This document shows positions 36,675 to 39,497 of a stretch of 39,497 nucleotides of DNA, piece after piece. The notes beneath the pieces were generated by a model, which worked only from the letters and a program-made list of their open reading frames with translations, did no database searches and was not told the origin of the DNA. Origin of the DNA: Actinobacteria bacterium OV450 (GTDB taxonomy: Bacteria > Actinomycetota > Actinomycetes > Streptomycetales > Streptomycetaceae); NCBI GenBank assembly GCA_001298555.1, contig LJCW01000352.1, forward strand, positions 1-39,497, given 5' to 3'. Every line of letters begins with the position of its first letter. Within the stretch, counting starts at the first letter, position 1. Both the position numbers and the translations under genes were made by a program.

Positions 36675-38177
36675 TCAGGCGCTGATGACGAGGGGCGAGC
36701 GCGGGTCGGTGCGCAACGGGGCGTGCAGGGCCAGGAGGGCGTGTTCCAGGCCGTGCAGGTGCGCGAGGGCCGGTTCCGCGGCGGCGGGCCGGGGGTGCGC
36801 CGCACCGGCGGGTCCCGCCGTGTCCTTCGGGGCGGTCAGCGCCTCCACGGCGGCCTCCACCCTCCAGCAGGCGGCGGCCAGCCGGGCGTCGTGCGAGGCC
36901 TGCGGGTCGGCCGCGACGGCCACGAGCCCGCGCACCTCCCGCGCACAGTCGTCGAGCAGCCCGAGGACCTGACGGGCCCGGGCCTTGCGGGCGCGCAGCG
37001 GGCTCAGCGGGTGGACGAGGGGCGCGAGGGCCATCCGTACGCGGCCCAGCAGCAGCTCCAGTTCGGCCGCGTGCGGGGCGGGGTCGGCGTCCGGGTCCCC
37101 CGCGAGGCGGGCGAGGGAGGCCGCGGTGGACGCGCGTACGCAGTGCAGGGCGCGCTGGATCCAGGCGTCGTTGGCGGCGTGCGTGGTGACCGGCAGGACG
37201 AGCACCACGGCGAGTGCGGCGCCCAGCGCGCCGATCGCGGTCTCCTGGAAGCGCAGGAGCAGCAGGCCCGGGTGCAGGACGCCGAGGAGCCCGTAGAGCA
37301 GTCCGGCCATGACGGTGACAAAGAACATCATCCAGGAGTACGAGGGCGCCGCGGTGTAGAAGATCCCGAATACGCACACGGCGACGAGGGCGGCGGTGGG
37401 CGCGGGCGCGCCGTGCAGCGGTACGGCGATCAGCAGCCCGGCGGCGATGCCGACAACCGTGCCCAGGACCCGGCGGAACCCGCGGACGAGGGTCTCGCCC
37501 CGGGAGGCGGTGTTGACGAAGATCCACCAGGCGGTGCCGACGGCCCAGTACCAGCGGGTGTCGGAGAGCGCCTGGCCGACGCCGAGCGCGAAGGCGCAGG
37601 CGGCGGTGGCCTGGAAGGCCTGCCGGGTGGTGGGCCGGGCCAGGCCGGTGCCGGGCAGGCCGGGCGGCGCGGCGGGCGGCGGTGTGCGCCGCTCGATCGG
37701 CCAGAGGACGAACCGCACGGCTCCGGCGGAGAGCAGCGCCAGCCCGACGGCGGCGTACAGCTCGGGCAGCTGGGCGGGCACGGCGTGCAGGAACTGCGTG
37801 ACGAAGAACATCATGAAGGCGAAGATCCCGAGGGCGTGCCCGCGCGGCCCCCAGCGGCGGGCGTAGACCCCGGCGAACACGACGGCCAGGAAGGCGGCGT
37901 CCCTGGCCGGCGGCACCGCGTGCAGGCCCGTGGCCAGCGCGAGGACGGGGAAGCCGGCGACGGGCAGCAGGGCACTGGTCACGCGCTGGGCCCGTACGGT
38001 CGGGTCGAGCACGGTGAACAGGGTGAGCAGGGCCGCCAGTCCCCCGGTGATCGAGGCGGTGAGGGAGAGACCGCAGAGCTCGGCCACGGCGACGGCGGAG
38101 GCGACGCCGAGCGTGGCCCGCAGCGAGTTCTTCAGTCTCAGGCGCCCCGGATCCGGAGCCACGAACATCCTCTTCAC
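36675..38177 (-). CDS. FUSC-family membrane protein (aromatic-acid-exporter-like)
   Basis: A 500-residue integral membrane protein with two hydrophobic halves, about residues 18-160 and 190-350, each of five to six segments, and a C-terminal cytoplasmic region of about 140 residues rich in Ala, Leu and Arg. This is the FUSC/YccS/AaeB layout; the second half contains the FUSC signature ALSDTRWYWAVGTAWWIFVNTASRGETL-type stretch at about 205-232 and FRRVLGTVVGIAAGLL. AaeB exports aromatic carboxylates, but many actinobacterial members are uncharacterised and lack the AaeA partner, which is also absent here. GTG at 38177 is taken as the start; an in-frame ATG three codons on is possible. Confidence 0.88.
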   Translation of the reverse strand: MKRMFVAPDPGRLRLKNSLRATLGVASAVAVAELCGLSLTASITGGLAALLTLFTVLDPTVRAQRVTSALLPVAGFPVLALATGLHAVPPARDAAFLAVVFAGVYARRWGPRGHALGIFAFMMFFVTQFLHAVPAQLPELYAAVGLALLSAGAVRFVLWPIERRTPPPAAPPGLPGTGLARPTTRQAFQATAACAFALGVGQALSDTRWYWAVGTAWWIFVNTASRGETLVRGFRRVLGTVVGIAAGLLIAVPLHGAPAPTAALVAVCVFGIFYTAAPSYSWMMFFVTVMAGLLYGLLGVLHPGLLLLRFQETAIGALGAALAVVLVLPVTTHAANDAWIQRALHCVRASTAASLARLAGDPDADPAPHAAELELLLGRVRMALAPLVHPLSPLRARKARARQVLGLLDDCAREVRGLVAVAADPQASHDARLAAACWRVEAAVEALTAPKDTAGPAGAAHPRPAAAEPALAHLHGLEHALLALHAPLRTDPRSPLVISA

Positions 38178-38442
38178 GGCGGTGTGCCGCCCCCCTTGCA
38201 GTGGTGCGCGCCGGCCCGGCGGCCGCCCGGGGGTGGTGGGCGGCAGGCGGGCACGGCGAAGGCGCCGCGCTCCGGACCGGCCTCGTTGCCGCCCGGCGCC
38301 GCGCGGCGCCGAAAGTACATGGATACGACACAGATAAGCATCCGAAGGCCCACTGGCTCAACCCGGCTCCTTCTCACTGGTCCATTGGCCCAGTCAGAGA
38401 GCGCTCGTGTCGGCCATGTGCGGCCAACGGACCAGCCGTCGC
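38178..38442. other. Intergenic region upstream of the FUSC gene
   Basis: 265 bases without a supported gene. A relatively A+T-rich part (38315-38410) probably holds the FUSC promoter: on the minus strand TTGAGC and TTATCT are 18 bp apart (about 38330-38361). The imperfect palindrome GGTCCA-TTGGCC (38381-38392) and ACTGG/CCAGT arms around it could be an operator. Confidence 0.4.
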
Positions 38443-39129
38443 TCAGGCGGGGCGGCGGGCGTAGCAGAAGAAGTGTTCCTCGGGCGCGACGGGCGGCGAC
38501 ACCGGACCTCCCGGACTTCCCGGAGCCGCCGGGCCTCCCGGAGCCGCCGGAGCCGTCTCCGGCCGGAACAGCGCGGTGTGGTGCTCCAGCACCTCCAGCC
38601 CCGCCGCCCCCAGCAGCCGCAGGTGCTCGGCCGGGGACAGGCTGCTGACGGTGACCTCGTGCCCCATCCACACGATGTCGAGGTCGCTGATGTCCCCGGG
38701 CACTGTGGCCATCACGAAGTACCCGCCGGGCGCCACCCACGACGCCATCCGCTGCAGCGACGCCGCCACCTCCCGCTGGGACATCACCAGCAGCGGGAAG
38801 AAGGAGCACACCGCGTCGAAGCCGCCCTCCGCGGCCGTGTACGTCCGTACGTCGGCCTGCTCGAACCGGGCCTGCGGCACCCGGGACCGCGCGAGGTCGA
38901 CCATGTGCGCCGACACGTCGATCCCCGTCACCGCACACCCCGCCCGGGCGAGTGCCTCGGCGGCCGGGCGGCCCGTACCGCTGCCCACGTCCAGCACGCG
39001 GGCGCCCGGGGCGAGGCGGGCGGTGAGCCAGTCCAGTGCGGCGAGCTGTCCGGGAACGCGCCCGAACACCTCCTCGTACCGGGCTCCGACCTCGTCGAAC
39101 ACGTCCGCTGCGGACTTGCCGTCACTCAT
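38443..39129 (-). CDS. Class I SAM-dependent methyltransferase
   Basis: A 228-residue methyltransferase with a Rossmann-like core. Motif I VLDVGSGTGRPAAEAL binds SAM, the acidic end of strand 2 is in VTGIDVSAHMVDLAR, and motif II/III are in FEQADVRTY and FDAVCSFFPLLVM. The start DVFDEVGARYEEVFG is typical of the UbiE/Methyltransf_25 group acting on small molecules. The substrate is unknown. An unusual Pro/Gly-rich insert of about 25 residues (APAAPGGPAAPGSPGGPVSP) precedes the last strand (EEHFFCYARRP); it is encoded by a GCC/GGC repeat near 38495-38560. The ATG at 39129 follows GAGGGG. Confidence 0.88.
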   Translation of the reverse strand: MSDGKSAADVFDEVGARYEEVFGRVPGQLAALDWLTARLAPGARVLDVGSGTGRPAAEALARAGCAVTGIDVSAHMVDLARSRVPQARFEQADVRTYTAAEGGFDAVCSFFPLLVMSQREVAASLQRMASWVAPGGYFVMATVPGDISDLDIVWMGHEVTVSSLSPAEHLRLLGAAGLEVLEHHTALFRPETAPAAPGGPAAPGSPGGPVSPPVAPEEHFFCYARRPA

Positions 39130-39244
39130 CGGCGCCCCTCACCCTCGTCCCGGTTCGTGTCCGCTCCCCGCCGCCCCGTTGGGTCCCGGGCGGCGCCGTG
39201 GGGTTCCTGCCCGGGCGCGCGAGCGGGAAACGGGGGCCGCGGGA

Positions 39245-39497
39245 TCACGTCGGGCCGTGGGAAGCCGCCGCTACACGGCCCGACTCGATGACACCGAGGT
39301 CCGCCGTCAGCGAGTCGAACCAGGCCGTCGCGGCGAAGTAGAGGGGTCCCGCGTCGGGGGGCGCCGGGTCCGCGGGCCCCGGCAGGTCCGGCACCCCGGG
39401 GCGGGCGCCGGCCTCGGGACCACCCGGCGCGCCCGGCCGGACCGGCCCGCCCGACCCGCCCGGCCGGATCGGCTCCGGGTCCGTGGCCGGTTCAGCG
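39245..39497 (-). CDS. 3' end of an unidentified gene (5' part beyond the window)
   Basis: An open minus-strand frame enters from the right edge and stops at TGA (39247-39245), giving 83 residues. The first about 50 are a Pro/Gly/Asp-rich linker; the end, LYFAATAWFDSLTADLGVIE followed by SGRVAAASHGPT, looks like folded protein with a Trp- and Phe-containing helix. Codon positions follow the high-GC pattern in this frame. It would run in the same direction as the methyltransferase and end 115 nt before its start. No family can be assigned from the fragment. Confidence 0.5.
   Translation of the reverse strand, partial: AEPATDPEPIRPGGSGGPVRPGAPGGPEAGARPGVPDLPGPADPAPPDAGPLYFAATAWFDSLTADLGVIESGRVAAASHGPT

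Noticed and set aside
38315..38410. tRNA-like appearance of the A+T-richer stretch upstream of the FUSC gene.
   Set aside because: No T-loop GGTTCGANTCC, no acceptor stem pairing and no CCA-adjacent structure could be made.
36477..38648. A 723-codon open frame antisense to the FUSC gene.
   Set aside because: Gly/Arg/Glu-rich composition without domains; it mirrors the strong codon bias of the real FUSC gene and has no start signals.
35288..39129. A thaxtomin-like nitration cluster around the NOS gene.
   Set aside because: No P450, non-ribosomal peptide synthetase or MbtH gene flanks it within the window.

Overview
The window looks like chromosomal DNA of a Streptomyces-type actinomycete. 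G+C is very high, third codon positions are almost always G or C, GTG starts are frequent, and the families present (geranylgeranyl-reductase-like enzyme, CGNR zinc finger, DUF6421, DUF6986, DUF5134, LVIVD/DUF305, WS/DGAT, stand-alone nitric oxide synthase) are typical of that genus. I found no transposase, integrase, phage gene, tRNA, rRNA or CRISPR array. It reads as ordinary core-flank chromosome packed with short, mostly one- to three-gene units on both strands, with about 38 complete genes and two probable gene fragments at the edges.

Layout. 1-6.2 kb: FAD oxidoreductase (-), M20 dipeptidase (+), MBL hydrolase (+), then a TmrB-like/Nudix fusion (-) divergent from a LacI regulator (+). 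6.2-6.65 kb is non-coding. 6.65-9.9 kb: DUF6986 aldolase-like gene, then the electron transfer flavoprotein operon etfB-etfA, both (-) and both ending in strong hairpins. 10.1-11.35 kb: flavin reductase preceded by a 26-residue HVDLxR-type leader peptide, then a thioredoxin-like gene. 11.5-14.8 kb: acyltransferase, a CGNR regulator divergent from an MFS transporter, and a transglutaminase-like gene whose 3' end runs antisense into the MFS gene. 14.9-18.1 kb: a tight three-gene operon, DUF6421-SDR-threonine aldolase. 18.5-21.8 kb: LLM oxidoreductase divergent from PadR, a GDPD homologue lacking metal ligands, and a GNAT.

21.9-24.3 kb: DUF5134 membrane protein, M56 metallopeptidase, TetR regulator. 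24.3-26.5 kb: divergent secreted LVIVD-repeat protein and DUF305 lipoprotein; each carries one TTA codon near its start, the only TTA codons I found in the window, which points to bldA control. 26.5-31.0 kb: ferredoxin-NADP reductase, then ArsR, OYE-type oxidoreductase and WS/DGAT acyltransferase (-), with an identical 21-bp promoter element before arsR and the OYE gene. 31.2-34.1 kb: Asp-box beta-propeller, ung, and a CbiX-like protein lacking catalytic histidines. 34.1-39.5 kb: lactonase and nitric oxide synthase, FUSC membrane protein, SAM methyltransferase, and the 3' end of an unknown gene.

The best candidates for undescribed biology are the TTA-marked LVIVD/DUF305 pair, the DUF6421 operon, the leader-peptide flavin reductase, the TmrB-Nudix fusion and the arsR/OYE operator array. 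Family assignments come from motifs recognised by eye; no database search was run.
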